Source: Verrucomicrobiia bacterium
Lineage (GTDB): Bacteria; Verrucomicrobiota; Verrucomicrobiia; JABWAM01
Direction: 5' to 3'
DNA: 64,000 bases
Assembly: GCA_028687435.1 (NCBI GenBank)
Contig: JAQUAF010000004.1
Location: 1 to 64,000 of the forward strand
A model generated the notes under the pieces. The model was not told where the DNA came from. It did not search any database and saw nothing but the letters and a program-made list of their open reading frames with translations. This document shows, in pieces, positions 35,100-43,235 of this stretch. Positions within the stretch are counted from its first letter, which is position 1; each line of letters begins with the position of its first letter. A program made the position numbers and the translations under genes.

Positions 35100-36134
35100 A
35101 TGCCGCAACCCGAAGGCGCCAACGCCAAACGCGAGGAGATGGGAAGCAAGGACACGCCCTTTGAGGTTTCCTTGCGCCCAACCCTTTTCGACGATTTCGT
35201 CGGCCAGCCCCGCGTCAAGGAACGCCTCCTGATTCTGGTGGAAGCGGCCCGCCAGCGCGGCGAACCCCTGCAGCACCTCCTCCTCAGCGGCCCCCCCGGC
35301 CTCGGCAAAACCACCCTCGCCCATATCCTGGCCAAGGCCATGAACGCCAACCTCAAATGCACCAGCGGCCCGGTGATCGAAAAGGCCGGGGATCTGGCGG
35401 GATTGCTAACCTCCATGGAAAAAGGCGACGTGCTGTTCATCGACGAAATCCACCGCCTCCAGAAAACCATCGAGGAATACCTTTATCCCGCCATGGAGGA
35501 TTTCAAGCTGGACGTGATGATCGACTCCGGCCCCAACGCCCGCTCGGTCCGTTTGAATCTCCCTCCCTTCACCCTTCTTGGCGCCACCACCCGCAGCGGC
35601 CTGATCAGTTCCCCCCTCCTTTCGCGATTCGGGGTGCCCTACCGCCTGGATTACTATACCGCTGAGGATTTGCAAAAAGTGATCGTTCGTTCGGCGCATA
35701 TTTTAAACGTCGAAACCGACGCCGAAGGCGCTTTCGAGATCGCGCGCCGCTCCCGGGGCACCCCCCGCGTCGCCAACAACCTCCTGCGCATCGTCCGCGA
35801 ATACGCCCAGGTCAGGGCCGGCAACCGGATCACCAGGGATGTCAGCCATGCCGCCCTCACCATGTGGGGAATCGACGAGGACGGCCTCGACGAAATGGAC
35901 AAACGCCTGTTGGAAGCCCTGATTTACAAATTTGACGGCGGCCCCGTTGGAATCCATTCCCTGGCCGTGGCGGTGGGCGAGGAATCCGACACCATCGAGG
36001 AGGTTTACGAACCGTTCCTCATCCAGGAAGGCTACCTCCGTCGCTCACCCCAAGGCCGCATCGTCACGGAACGCGCCTGCCGCAAACTCGGCGCCACCCC
36101 GAAGAAAAAACAAGCCGAACTGTTTGATTACTAG
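35100..36134 (+). CDS. ruvB: Holliday junction branch migration helicase RuvB
   Basis: The 344-residue AAA+ motor drives branch migration with RuvA. Motifs: [18 protein letters not shown], Walker [18 protein letters not shown], Walker [11 protein letters not shown], sensor 1 [20 protein letters not shown], and the winged helix ending [10 protein letters not shown]. Length is typical. The ATG at 35100 starts a short polar tail before the conserved core. The stop TAG at 36132-36134 is contained in the CTAG boundary of a dispersed repeat. ruvA and ruvC are not adjacent. Confidence 0.97.
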   Translation: MPQPEGANAKREEMGSKDTPFEVSLRPTLFDDFVGQPRVKERLLILVEAARQRGEPLQHLLLSGPPGLGKTTLAHILAKAMNANLKCTSGPVIEKAGDLAGLLTSMEKGDVLFIDEIHRLQKTIEEYLYPAMEDFKLDVMIDSGPNARSVRLNLPPFTLLGATTRSGLISSPLLSRFGVPYRLDYYTAEDLQKVIVRSAHILNVETDAEGAFEIARRSRGTPRVANNLLRIVREYAQVRAGNRITRDVSHAALTMWGIDEDGLDEMDKRLLEALIYKFDGGPVGIHSLAVAVGEESDTIEEVYEPFLIQEGYLRRSPQGRIVTERACRKLGATPKKKQAELFDY

Positions 36135-36272
36135 ATTCCTTGAAAACCAAAATATGATGTTAAAAAATCAAAATTTTTAACCGCCAGGGCGCCAGATCAT
36201 TTTGAATTTTTAATTTTTACTTTTGAATTGCGAGGCTTTGCCGCTTGTTGGTCTGAGGCAAAGCCTCGCTAG
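36131..36272. repeat. CTAG-bounded dispersed repeat D, copy 1 (142 bp)
   Basis: It runs from CTAGATTCCTTGAAAACC to CCTCGCTAG. The first 105 bp or so match copy 2 (51809-51971, opposite orientation) at nearly every base. A perfect 13-bp hairpin arm, GCGAGGCTTTGCC pairing with GGCAAAGCCTCGC, lies at the right end. Both ends carry CTAG, and the left one contains the ruvB stop codon. No coding potential. Confidence 0.8.
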
Positions 36273-36280
36273 ATTGTTCA

Positions 36281-36423
36281 GGCTGAAGACCGAAGACTGT
36301 TGGCATCAAATTTTCCAAAATTTAATCAATGGAGGGCGGAGCTCCTGCGCCGTTTTTTTCAGCAGACATCAAATTGAACAAAAAAGGAACCCTCGAAATT
36401 CCATCGCTCTTCAGCCTTCAGTC
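36281..36423. repeat. Inverted pair of GGCTGAA heptad arrays
   Basis: The left array (36281-36301) is GGCTGAA, GACCGAA, GACTGTT. The right array (36410-36423), read on the other strand, is GACTGAA, GGCTGAA. They flank a 108-bp spacer between repeat D and sixA. A similar CTTCAGCCTTCAGTC motif occurs just upstream of htrA (around 38923-38937). Confidence 0.5.
36335..36359 (+). terminator. Possible weak intrinsic terminator after ruvB
   Basis: GGCG and CGCC enclose a nine-base loop containing GAGCTC, followed by G and seven T. The stem is short. The same GGAGGG...GCTCC motif recurs at 42074 without the T-run, so this may be part of a repeat rather than a dedicated terminator. Confidence 0.35.
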
Positions 36424-36441
36424 TATCAACCCATAAAAAAC

Positions 36442-36924
36442 ATGCGCCTTCTTTTCCTCCGCCACGCAGACGCCCTCGAAAGCGCGGACGATTTCAATCG
36501 CCCCCTTTCGCCCAAGGGCAAAAAACAGGCAAAAATCATCGGCCAGTTTTTGCGCCGCTCCGGCAACATCCCCGATGCGGTTTGCAGCAGCCCCCTGTTG
36601 AGAACCATGCAAACGGCGGAAATCGTATTATCCCACTGCGAAACAGAAAAAAAAGTCGCCGTGGCGGCCACCCCGGCCCTGGCCAACGGAACCAGCCAGC
36701 CCCATTTCAACGAATGGATCAAGGAAATCAGGCATGCGAAATGCGCCTTGCTGGTCGGGCATATGCCCTCCCTGGCCGAACGGATCGCGCATCTGCTGGG
36801 AATGTCCTCGCCCGAATCCCTGAAACTTCCCAAAACCGGTCTCTACGGGGTGGAAACCGAAGATTGCCGCTCCGGCATCCTCCAGTTTTTCCTTTCCCCA
36901 AAACTGCTGGAGCCGCTTCAATAA
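36442..36924 (+). CDS. sixA: SixA-type phosphohistidine phosphatase
   Basis: This 160-residue small histidine phosphatase opens RLLFLRHADALE, with the catalytic His8 following Arg7, and has SSPLLRTMQTAEIVL and the second histidine in ALLVGHMPSLAER. SixA-type enzymes remove phosphate from phosphohistidine, for example on HPt domains. The ATG at 36442 places the RH motif at the N-terminus as in the family; the frame upstream is repeat-derived. It precedes the ankyrin gene by 33 nt. Confidence 0.9.
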   Translation: MRLLFLRHADALESADDFNRPLSPKGKKQAKIIGQFLRRSGNIPDAVCSSPLLRTMQTAEIVLSHCETEKKVAVAATPALANGTSQPHFNEWIKEIRHAKCALLVGHMPSLAERIAHLLGMSSPESLKLPKTGLYGVETEDCRSGILQFFLSPKLLEPLQ

Positions 36925-36957
36925 CCCGCAACCAATGCGACAAGCCAACAAATTCCG

Positions 36958-37647
36958 ATGAATTTCCGAATTTCCCTTTGCGCCGCGCTGTTATCCGCCG
37001 TCCTGTTCATTCCCGCCGCTGCGGCCGGCGGCATCACCAGCATCCCGCGGCGGCTCACGGAACTCCACGCCATCAAAAACAAAACCCCTCTCATGGCGGC
37101 CGTGGGTGAAAAGGACTTGGAACTTGTCCAGGCATTGCTTGAAAGAGGCGACAATCCCAACGAAACCAAGGGCGGATCAACCGCCCTGATCGAGGCTTCG
37201 AAGGAGGGATGCGAGGATATCGTCAAAACCCTGCTGGACCATGGCGCCGATGTGAATTTCGCAGCCAAACAGGGGTCCACCGCCTGCCACGAGGCGGCCT
37301 CCAGGGGCAAAGCGGACATCGTGGAAATTCTCCTCTCCCGCGGCGCAAACCCCAACACCCCGGACCGTGGAAAACAAACCCCCTTCATGAGCGCCGTCGT
37401 CTCCGGCCACTTCAAAACCGTGAAACTCCTTTTTGAAAAAGGCGCCGACATCAACGCCAAACGCATCGACGGATGGACCCCCCTCGCCCTGGCCGCATGG
37501 GCCGGACACAAAAAAATCGTCCGTTTCCTCCTCGAAAAAGGCGCCGACCCCGCCGTCAAGGACGCCCGCGGAGAAACCGCCGGCGCCAAGGCCGCCCGCC
37601 AGGGACACCGCGACATCGTACGCCTCCTCACTGAAGCCGGCGGATGA
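36958..37647 (+). CDS. Secreted or periplasmic ankyrin-repeat protein
   Basis: The protein has 229 residues with a signal peptide (RISLCAALLSAVLFIPAAAAG) and about five ankyrin repeats covering the rest, such as GGSTALIEASKEGCEDIVKT, GKQTPFMSAVVSGHFKTVKL and DGWTPLALAAWAGHKKIVRF. It probably mediates protein contacts in the periplasm; no catalytic module is present. It may be co-transcribed with sixA. Confidence 0.93.
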   Translation: MNFRISLCAALLSAVLFIPAAAAGGITSIPRRLTELHAIKNKTPLMAAVGEKDLELVQALLERGDNPNETKGGSTALIEASKEGCEDIVKTLLDHGADVNFAAKQGSTACHEAASRGKADIVEILLSRGANPNTPDRGKQTPFMSAVVSGHFKTVKLLFEKGADINAKRIDGWTPLALAAWAGHKKIVRFLLEKGADPAVKDARGETAGAKAARQGHRDIVRLLTEAGG

Positions 37648-37812
37648 TTTCAGCCCGGATTTCTCCGGCATCCGAATTCTCATGCGGTCTTGGAACCCAT
37701 CCGCCTGCCCCGCTGCGCCATGAACCAGCCTGCCCGGACAACGAAGGGGCATCAAGCCATGAACTTCTCCCATTACGGCATTGAAACCCGGTTTTTGATC
37801 GGGTAGGTATGA

Positions 37813-38832
37813 ATGCCTATGATCATTGTTCTCAAACCCAAGGCCAGCCGCACCCAGGTGGAGGCGGTCATCCGCGAGGTGCGAAACCTCGGCTACAAAC
37901 CCCACCCCATCATCGGCGTGGAGCGAACCGTCGTGGCCGCCATCGGCGACGAACGCACCCACCAAACCTTGGAAACCCTGCTGGCCATGCCTTGGGTGGA
38001 CCAGGTCATGCCCGTGCAGCGGCGTTACAAACTGGTCAGCCGCGAAGGGCATCCCAAGACCTCCGTCATCCGTGTGGGCAAACGCGAAATCGGCGGCAAA
38101 CGCGTCCAGATCATGGCCGGCCCCTGCTCCGTGGAAAGCGAACGGCAGATCGTCGACACCGCCAGGGCGGTGAAAAAAGCCGGCGCCGCCTTCCTGCGCG
38201 GCGGCGCTTTCAAGCCCCGCACCTCCCCCTACGACTTCCAGGGACTCAAGGAGGACGGACTGAAACTGCTGTCCCTGGCCAGACAGGAAACCGGACTGCT
38301 GATCGTCACCGAAGTCCTCAGCGAAGCGGATGTGGACCTGGTGGCGCGCTACGCCGACATCCTGCAAATCGGCGCCCGCAACTCCCAAAACTTCGCGCTG
38401 CTGATCGCCGCCGCCGAATCCGGCAAACCCATCCTCCTCAAGCGGGGCATGAGCATGCGCATGGAAGAATGGTTCTTCTCCGCCGAATACATCCTCAGCC
38501 GCGGCAACCCCAACGTCATCCTCTGCGAACGCGGCATCCGCACCTTCGAAACCATGACCCGCAACACCCTCGATCTTTCCGCCGTGGCCCTGGCCAAAAC
38601 CGAAACCCATCTGCCCGTGATCGTGGATCCCAGCCAGGCCGTGGGCCGCGCCGACATGGTCAGCACCCTTTGCAAAGCCGCCATCGCCACCGGCGCCGAC
38701 GGCCTGATCATCGAAGTCCACCCCGATCCCAAACAAGCCATGAGCGACGGCGCCCAGCAAATGACCCCGCGCCAGTTCGAAATCATGATGCGGGAATTGA
38801 AACCCTTCATCCATGCAGCCGGACGGTGTTGA
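37813..38832 (+). CDS. aroF: DAHP synthase, AroF class Ib with N-terminal regulatory domain
   Basis: This 339-residue first enzyme of the shikimate pathway condenses phosphoenolpyruvate with erythrose-4-phosphate. The N-terminal 70 residues form a ferredoxin-like domain (IIVLKPKASRTQVEAVIREV), as in the Thermotoga-type enzyme where it mediates feedback control. The barrel has IMAGPCSVESERQ, RGGAFKPRTSPYDFQG, ILLKRGMSM and VDPSQAVGRAD. Starts at 37813 or 37819 are both possible. It stands apart from the rest of the pathway. Confidence 0.95.
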   Translation: MPMIIVLKPKASRTQVEAVIREVRNLGYKPHPIIGVERTVVAAIGDERTHQTLETLLAMPWVDQVMPVQRRYKLVSREGHPKTSVIRVGKREIGGKRVQIMAGPCSVESERQIVDTARAVKKAGAAFLRGGAFKPRTSPYDFQGLKEDGLKLLSLARQETGLLIVTEVLSEADVDLVARYADILQIGARNSQNFALLIAAAESGKPILLKRGMSMRMEEWFFSAEYILSRGNPNVILCERGIRTFETMTRNTLDLSAVALAKTETHLPVIVDPSQAVGRADMVSTLCKAAIATGADGLIIEVHPDPKQAMSDGAQQMTPRQFEIMMRELKPFIHAAGRC

Positions 38833-38953
38833 CAAGAAGTTGCGGCACAGGCTACTAGACTGAGGGGATGAACAAGCGCTGCCATCCCACCCTGAATTCC
38901 GCATCTTTCCAACCTCCTTCAGCCTTCAGTCTTTCCTCAAAACCTCCATTCCC

Positions 38954-40342
38954 ATGAAAACACGTCCCTCCTTCCGCTCGCTTTTGTTGCTCGCCATTTC
39001 CTTCGCCATGATTGAAACCGGTCATGCGCAAGCCAATAAAAACTCCATCCTGAACCAACTGAGCGACGAGTTCGCGAAGGCGGCGGAAAAAATCAAGCCT
39101 TCCGTCGTCAGCGTCCGCACCGCTAGCGAAGTCACGGTGGTCAATCCCTATGAATTCTTCTACGGCCCCCGAGGAAGGCGGCGGGGCAACCAAAACCCGC
39201 GCGGCAATTCACAGGAGGTTCCCCTCGGCATGGGTTCCGGAATCATCCTGGCCAACGGTTATGTGCTCACCAACAACCATGTCATCCAGGGCGCCGACAG
39301 CATTTATGTGAAACTGGCGGACGGACGGCTGCTCAAAGGCCGGGTGGTGGGCGCTGATCCCAATTCCGATGTGGCCGTGATCAAGATCATCAACGCCGAG
39401 AAACTTGTGGCTGCAGAACTGGGCGATTCGGACGCCACCCGCGTCGGCGAATGGGTTCTGGCGGTCGGCAATCCCCTGGGCCTGGAACAAACCGTCACCT
39501 CCGGCATCATCAGCGCCAAAGGACGCTCCAATGTCCACATCGCCAACTATGAGGATTTCATCCAAACCGACGCCGCAATCAACCCCGGCAACAGCGGCGG
39601 CCCCCTGGTCAACATGGAAGGCAAGGTTATCGGCATCAACACCGCCATCGCATCCCAAACCGGCGGCTACCAAGGCATGGGATTCGCCATCCCCATCAAC
39701 ATGGCCAGGACCATCATGGAAAGCCTCATCCGCGACGGCAAGGTCAGCCGCGCCTACCTCGGCGTCCAAATGCAGGAGGTCAACCCCGAAATCGCCGAAA
39801 TGCTGGGCTTGAAAAGCACCCATGGCGTCATCGTCGTTCATGTCGAACCCGGATCGCCCGCGGCCAACGCCGGTTTGCAGGCAAAAGACCTCATCATTCG
39901 TTTCAACGGCAAACAGGTGGACAGCGGACAGCGGCTTCTTAGCCTGGTGAAAACCTCGCCCATCGGACAGGAAATCAATCTGACCTTCATTCGGGACGGC
40001 CAGGAGAAAACCGCCAAAATCAAGCTGGCGGCTGAAACCCCGCAGGTGGCCGCCGCAGAAAGCCTGGGCATTGAAGTGTCCGAAATAACCCCCCAAATTG
40101 CATCCCAACTCGGCTATAAGTCCGGCATCCCGGGCGTCGTGATCACCCGCCTGCTGCCCAACAGCCGGGCCGCCGCCATCGGCCTCCAGGAAGGAGACCT
40201 GATCATCGGCATCAATAAACAGAAAGTCACCAACACCCGCACTTACTCCGAAATCCTGGCCAAGGCGGCGGGCAGCGAAAAACTTCTGCTCCACCTCGTC
40301 CGCGGAAACCAGTACTTCTACGCGATCCTGCCGCTCAAATAA
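38954..40342 (+). CDS. htrA: HtrA/DegP-family serine protease with two PDZ domains
   Basis: The periplasmic protease/chaperone has 462 residues. A signal peptide ends near GHAQA. The trypsin-like domain has catalytic His109 (VLTNNHVI), Asp139 (DPNSDVAVIK) and Ser214 (NPGNSGGPLV). Two PDZ domains follow (GVQMQEVNPEIAEMLGLKS; LGIEVSEITPQIASQLGYKS). It handles misfolded envelope proteins. The LA loop is short. A CTTCAGCCTTCAGTC repeat lies just before the start. Confidence 0.96.
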   Translation: MKTRPSFRSLLLLAISFAMIETGHAQANKNSILNQLSDEFAKAAEKIKPSVVSVRTASEVTVVNPYEFFYGPRGRRRGNQNPRGNSQEVPLGMGSGIILANGYVLTNNHVIQGADSIYVKLADGRLLKGRVVGADPNSDVAVIKIINAEKLVAAELGDSDATRVGEWVLAVGNPLGLEQTVTSGIISAKGRSNVHIANYEDFIQTDAAINPGNSGGPLVNMEGKVIGINTAIASQTGGYQGMGFAIPINMARTIMESLIRDGKVSRAYLGVQMQEVNPEIAEMLGLKSTHGVIVVHVEPGSPAANAGLQAKDLIIRFNGKQVDSGQRLLSLVKTSPIGQEINLTFIRDGQEKTAKIKLAAETPQVAAAESLGIEVSEITPQIASQLGYKSGIPGVVITRLLPNSRAAAIGLQEGDLIIGINKQKVTNTRTYSEILAKAAGSEKLLLHLVRGNQYFYAILPLK

Positions 40343-40670
40343 CCGGCTGCCCGATGCCCAATGCAAAGTCAGCTGGATTCCCTCGCATACGCATGCGCCA
40401 CAACCCCATTTTCATGATTTGGATAAAAAAAACAAAACAAGGATTGAGTCATGAGTGAAATTCACATCGATAGACAGGATGGACACGATAAAATCCAAAC
40501 CCTCCATTCAGAATTAAACATATCCTATTCATCCTGTTCATCGATGTTCAATAGGTTGGGCCAGACGCCTTAGATTACGACGAATCAGCGGATGCGGGAA
40601 TCCAGAAACCGCCGGCAAATGAAAGTTCTTCGCAACTGCGTTTTCATCCAAAAACCTTGAATTTCCGAAC
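40343..40670. other. Intergenic region, 328 bp
   Basis: No reading frame is supported. It contains the inverted nonad repeat at 40464-40547. No terminator for htrA or promoter for the following gene was recognised. Confidence 0.5.
40464..40547. repeat. Inverted pair of ACAGGAT nonad arrays
   Basis: The arms at 40464-40481 (ACATCGATAGACAGGATG) and 40530-40547 match at 16 of 18 positions when one is inverted. Inward of the shared ACATCGAT, both continue as nine-base units ending in GGAT (AGACAGGAT, GGACACGAT; GAACAGGAT, GAATAGGAT). It resembles the octad and heptad pairs elsewhere in the window in layout, but with another unit. Confidence 0.6.
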
Positions 40671-42065
40671 ATGAACCGCGACCCGGAAAAGCAGCCGCGG
40701 CGCCCGCTCCATCTCCTGGCTGTGGCGGGAACGGCGGCGCTCTGTTTCCTGGCGCCATTGAAATTCACCGAACCGGTCATCCTTTATTATCTCGACACCC
40801 TTCCCCAAAACCTTCCCGAATGGTTTTTCTTCACCTGGCCCAATTCCATTTTTCATCTGCTGCTGATTCCCGTGGCGCTGTTCGCATGGTTTTTCACCGC
40901 GCGGGACAAACCGGCGCGTTTTCTCCGGCTGGCGCCCGCCCTTTTCGTTGCCAGCCAGTTTCTCGCCTGCCTGGGAACGGCGTATCCTGGAATCGCATGG
41001 AACACCTTTGCCTTTTTCCTGGCCATGGGAGTGGGATTCCTGCTGGGCGCCCGCCTCTTTCGCGAACCATCCGCGCTCAGACCCCTGCTGCTCGCCTGGA
41101 TCCTGGGAGGCCTTTGGGTGGCTCTCGAAGGGGTGTCCCAAGCCAACGGAGGCTTGCAGGAAACCCGGGAATTTTTCGAACGCAACGTGGACCCCCGGTT
41201 CGTTCACCCCGATTACATCCAAAAAGTCTATAGCGACCGGATTTTTTCCACCTTTGGCAATCCCAATGCCCTGGGCGGATTTGCCATTTCCACCGTCTTC
41301 GCCGCCGCCGCATGGTTCGCGCTGGCGCGTCCGCCTGAAGCCCCGGCCCAGCCTTCATGGAAAAAATCCTCCCGCCAGCCGCCGGCGCCTCCCCAACTGG
41401 ATTGGAGAAAAGTCTGCACACTGAGCCTTGCCCTCCTGGTCATCCTGACGCTTCTCTACTGCCTGTGGAAAACCCAATCCAAGGGCGCCTTTCTCTCCCT
41501 GTTTTTTTCCCTGGTCTGCTGCGCCGCCCTGTTTGCCAAAAAAACAGGCCAGTTCCTGAAATGGACCGGCCTGATCCTTCTGGCCGCCGTCGTCGCCTTT
41601 GGCGCGGGTTACGGACAAAAAGCCGTGGAAAAAGGCCAAAAAACCTTTGCCGCCCGGCTCGGTTACTGGCATGCCGCCCTGCGCATCGGAGCGGACCATC
41701 CCCTGCTCGGAACCGGTCCGGGCACTTTTTGCAAAACCTATTTCAAATACAAGCGCGACACCGACGAGGACACCAAGCTGGCCCACAACAGCCTGCTGCA
41801 AATGTGGTGCGACAGCGGCCTGTCCGGCCTCATCGCCTTTGTCTTCTGGTTCCCCGGCTCTCTTTTCCTGTGGTGGAAACACCGCCGCCGCATCCCCCCG
41901 GATCAACGGACCGCCTCAACCCTCCTCTGGTGCGCCTGCCTCGCCTTTGGCATCCATTCCCTCGTCGAATTCAACCTCTATGTCCCGGGACTGGCCTGGC
42001 CCATCGCCGTGTTGTCCGGCTTCCTGGCCTCGGAGGCGGTCCTTTCTCCCGGCACTTCAGCTTGA
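40671..42065 (+). CDS. O-antigen ligase/polymerase-like membrane protein
   Basis: The protein has 464 residues with about ten membrane helices and one large loop. The family hallmarks are FSTFGNPNALGGF in the middle and the later LGTGPGTFCKTYFKYKRDTD with LAHNSLLQMWCDSGLSGLI, as in the Wzy_C group. It would ligate or polymerise surface polysaccharide in the periplasm, or act on another glycan acceptor. Earlier glycosyltransferase genes at 31.5-35 kb make a lipopolysaccharide role plausible. Confidence 0.88.
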   Translation: MNRDPEKQPRRPLHLLAVAGTAALCFLAPLKFTEPVILYYLDTLPQNLPEWFFFTWPNSIFHLLLIPVALFAWFFTARDKPARFLRLAPALFVASQFLACLGTAYPGIAWNTFAFFLAMGVGFLLGARLFREPSALRPLLLAWILGGLWVALEGVSQANGGLQETREFFERNVDPRFVHPDYIQKVYSDRIFSTFGNPNALGGFAISTVFAAAAWFALARPPEAPAQPSWKKSSRQPPAPPQLDWRKVCTLSLALLVILTLLYCLWKTQSKGAFLSLFFSLVCCAALFAKKTGQFLKWTGLILLAAVVAFGAGYGQKAVEKGQKTFAARLGYWHAALRIGADHPLLGTGPGTFCKTYFKYKRDTDEDTKLAHNSLLQMWCDSGLSGLIAFVFWFPGSLFLWWKHRRRIPPDQRTASTLLWCACLAFGIHSLVEFNLYVPGLAWPIAVLSGFLASEAVLSPGTSA

Positions 42066-42073
42066 CCATACAT

Positions 42074-42098
42074 GGAGGGTGGGGCTCCCGCACCACCC
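42074..42098 (+). repeat. GGAGGG-GCTCC short repeat with hairpin
   Basis: GGGTGG (42077-42082) pairs with CCACCC (42093-42098). The motif GGAGGGTGGGGCTCCCGCAC corresponds to GGAGGGCGGAGCTCCTGCGC at 36331-36350, with a few transitions between them. No T-run follows here. It lies after the stop of the ligase-like gene. Confidence 0.4.
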
Positions 42099-42206
42099 CT
42101 CAAACTTGGAATAATTGCGGCTTGAAACCCGCCCCTTTTTCCGTCAGATTCACGCCCTCAATTGAAGTCCGTAAACCATCAAAATCAAAACAGCCAAGGA
42201 GTTCTC

Positions 42207-42884
42207 ATGTTCATTCGTTTCTTCAAATGTCTGTTAGTTGTTTGCGCAACCCTGCTCTTCGTCAGTTGTTCGGCCACCCGTCCGAAAACAGCGGATGAAG
42301 GCCCCGTTTCACAGGTTCCCCTGAAACAGGACGCCGAATACCCCCACAGCCTTGTCTATAAGAAGAACGGCGTGGATTTCAAAAAATACACCAAATTCAT
42401 GATCGAACCGGTCGCCATCTACAAGGGCAAGGACGCCCAGTTCAAGAATGTGTCCGAGTCTGACCGGCAAATGATCGCCGATCTCCTCTACAGCGAACAT
42501 GTCCGGCAGTTGAAAAATGGATATGAAGTGGTGAATCAGGCCGGGCCCAATGTCCTGCGCATCAAATTCACCCTCGCGGGAATCCAGATGACCCAGACCA
42601 CCCTGGCCACCATCACGCACCTTGCGCCGGTGGGCATCGTCATGAACCTGGGCCGTTCCGCAAGCGGCATGACCGGCTCCTTCACGGGCACCGTCACCTA
42701 TGCCGGCGAATTGCATGACGGCGAGACCGGCGAACTCGTGGCCTCCTTCCTCACCAAGCGCGGGCCTCTTGCCATCGATATCACCAAGTCCTTCAAGGGC
42801 ATCGACGCCGCAAAACAGGCCGTCAAGGATTGCGCCGAGCGCTTCAAGGAAATCGTGGATAAAATCCAGGGAAAGAAAGACTGA
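42207..42884 (+). CDS. DUF3313-type lipoprotein
   Basis: The protein has 225 residues. AAGGAG lies five bases before the ATG at 42207. The signal peptide ends in a lipobox (LLFVSCSATR), so the mature protein starts with a lipidated cysteine. The body matches the DUF3313 pattern: Y-x-KNGVDFKKYTKFMIEPVAIY, a middle with LRIKFTLAGIQMT, and AAKQAVKDCAERFKEIVDKI at the end. The function of this family is unknown. The gene stands between a surface-polysaccharide gene and element B. Confidence 0.88.
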   Translation: MFIRFFKCLLVVCATLLFVSCSATRPKTADEGPVSQVPLKQDAEYPHSLVYKKNGVDFKKYTKFMIEPVAIYKGKDAQFKNVSESDRQMIADLLYSEHVRQLKNGYEVVNQAGPNVLRIKFTLAGIQMTQTTLATITHLAPVGIVMNLGRSASGMTGSFTGTVTYAGELHDGETGELVASFLTKRGPLAIDITKSFKGIDAAKQAVKDCAERFKEIVDKIQGKKD

Positions 42885-42905
42885 CATTTTTCCCGGCTCA
42901 TCAGA

Positions 42906-42936
42906 GGGTGGCGGCGGATCCAACCCGCCGCCACCC
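42906..42936 (+). terminator. Strong GC hairpin after the DUF3313 gene
   Basis: GGGTGGCGGCGG (42906-42917) pairs perfectly with 42925-42936 around a seven-base loop, 22 nt after the stop codon. No T-run follows, so it could be a pause site, RNA 3'-end stabiliser or repeat rather than a classical terminator. Confidence 0.4.
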
Positions 42937-42955
42937 CTCCGAAATTCCATCCTTC

Positions 42956-43229
42956 GAGGCTCTTGCAAAACTACGATGCTTGGCGCGATGAACCGCTTTG
43001 GCCAAATCCAAGGCGATGAGGCAGGAAAATCCCCAAAGCGGGCTTTGACTGCCGAGTCAACGCCGGAGTTGGCCAAAGCGGTTGTCGCCCAGAGGGTTGC
43101 GCGTCTTTATTTTCGCTGGCGGCGTTGTGTCGCTTGGGCAAGCCCGTTGCAGGGATTGCCCAAGCTCCACGCCTTCCCAGCGAAAATAATCCGCAGCAAC
43201 GCCAAGTATCGTAGTTTTGCAAGAGCCTC
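42956..43229. mobile_element. Miniature inverted-repeat element B (274 bp)
   Basis: Arms of 30 bp (42956-42985 and 43200-43229) match at 29 positions; they start GAGGCTCTTGCAAAACTACG. Inner perfect inverted repeats are AACCGCTTTGGCCAA/TTGGCCAAAGCGGTT and TTATTTTCGCTGG/CCAGCGAAAATAA. A hairpin GGGCAAGCCC...GGGATTGCCC is shared with element C. There is no transposase gene. It fills the gap between two converging genes and ends seven bases from the uvrB stop codon. Confidence 0.78.
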
Positions 43230-43235
43230 CTTCTT

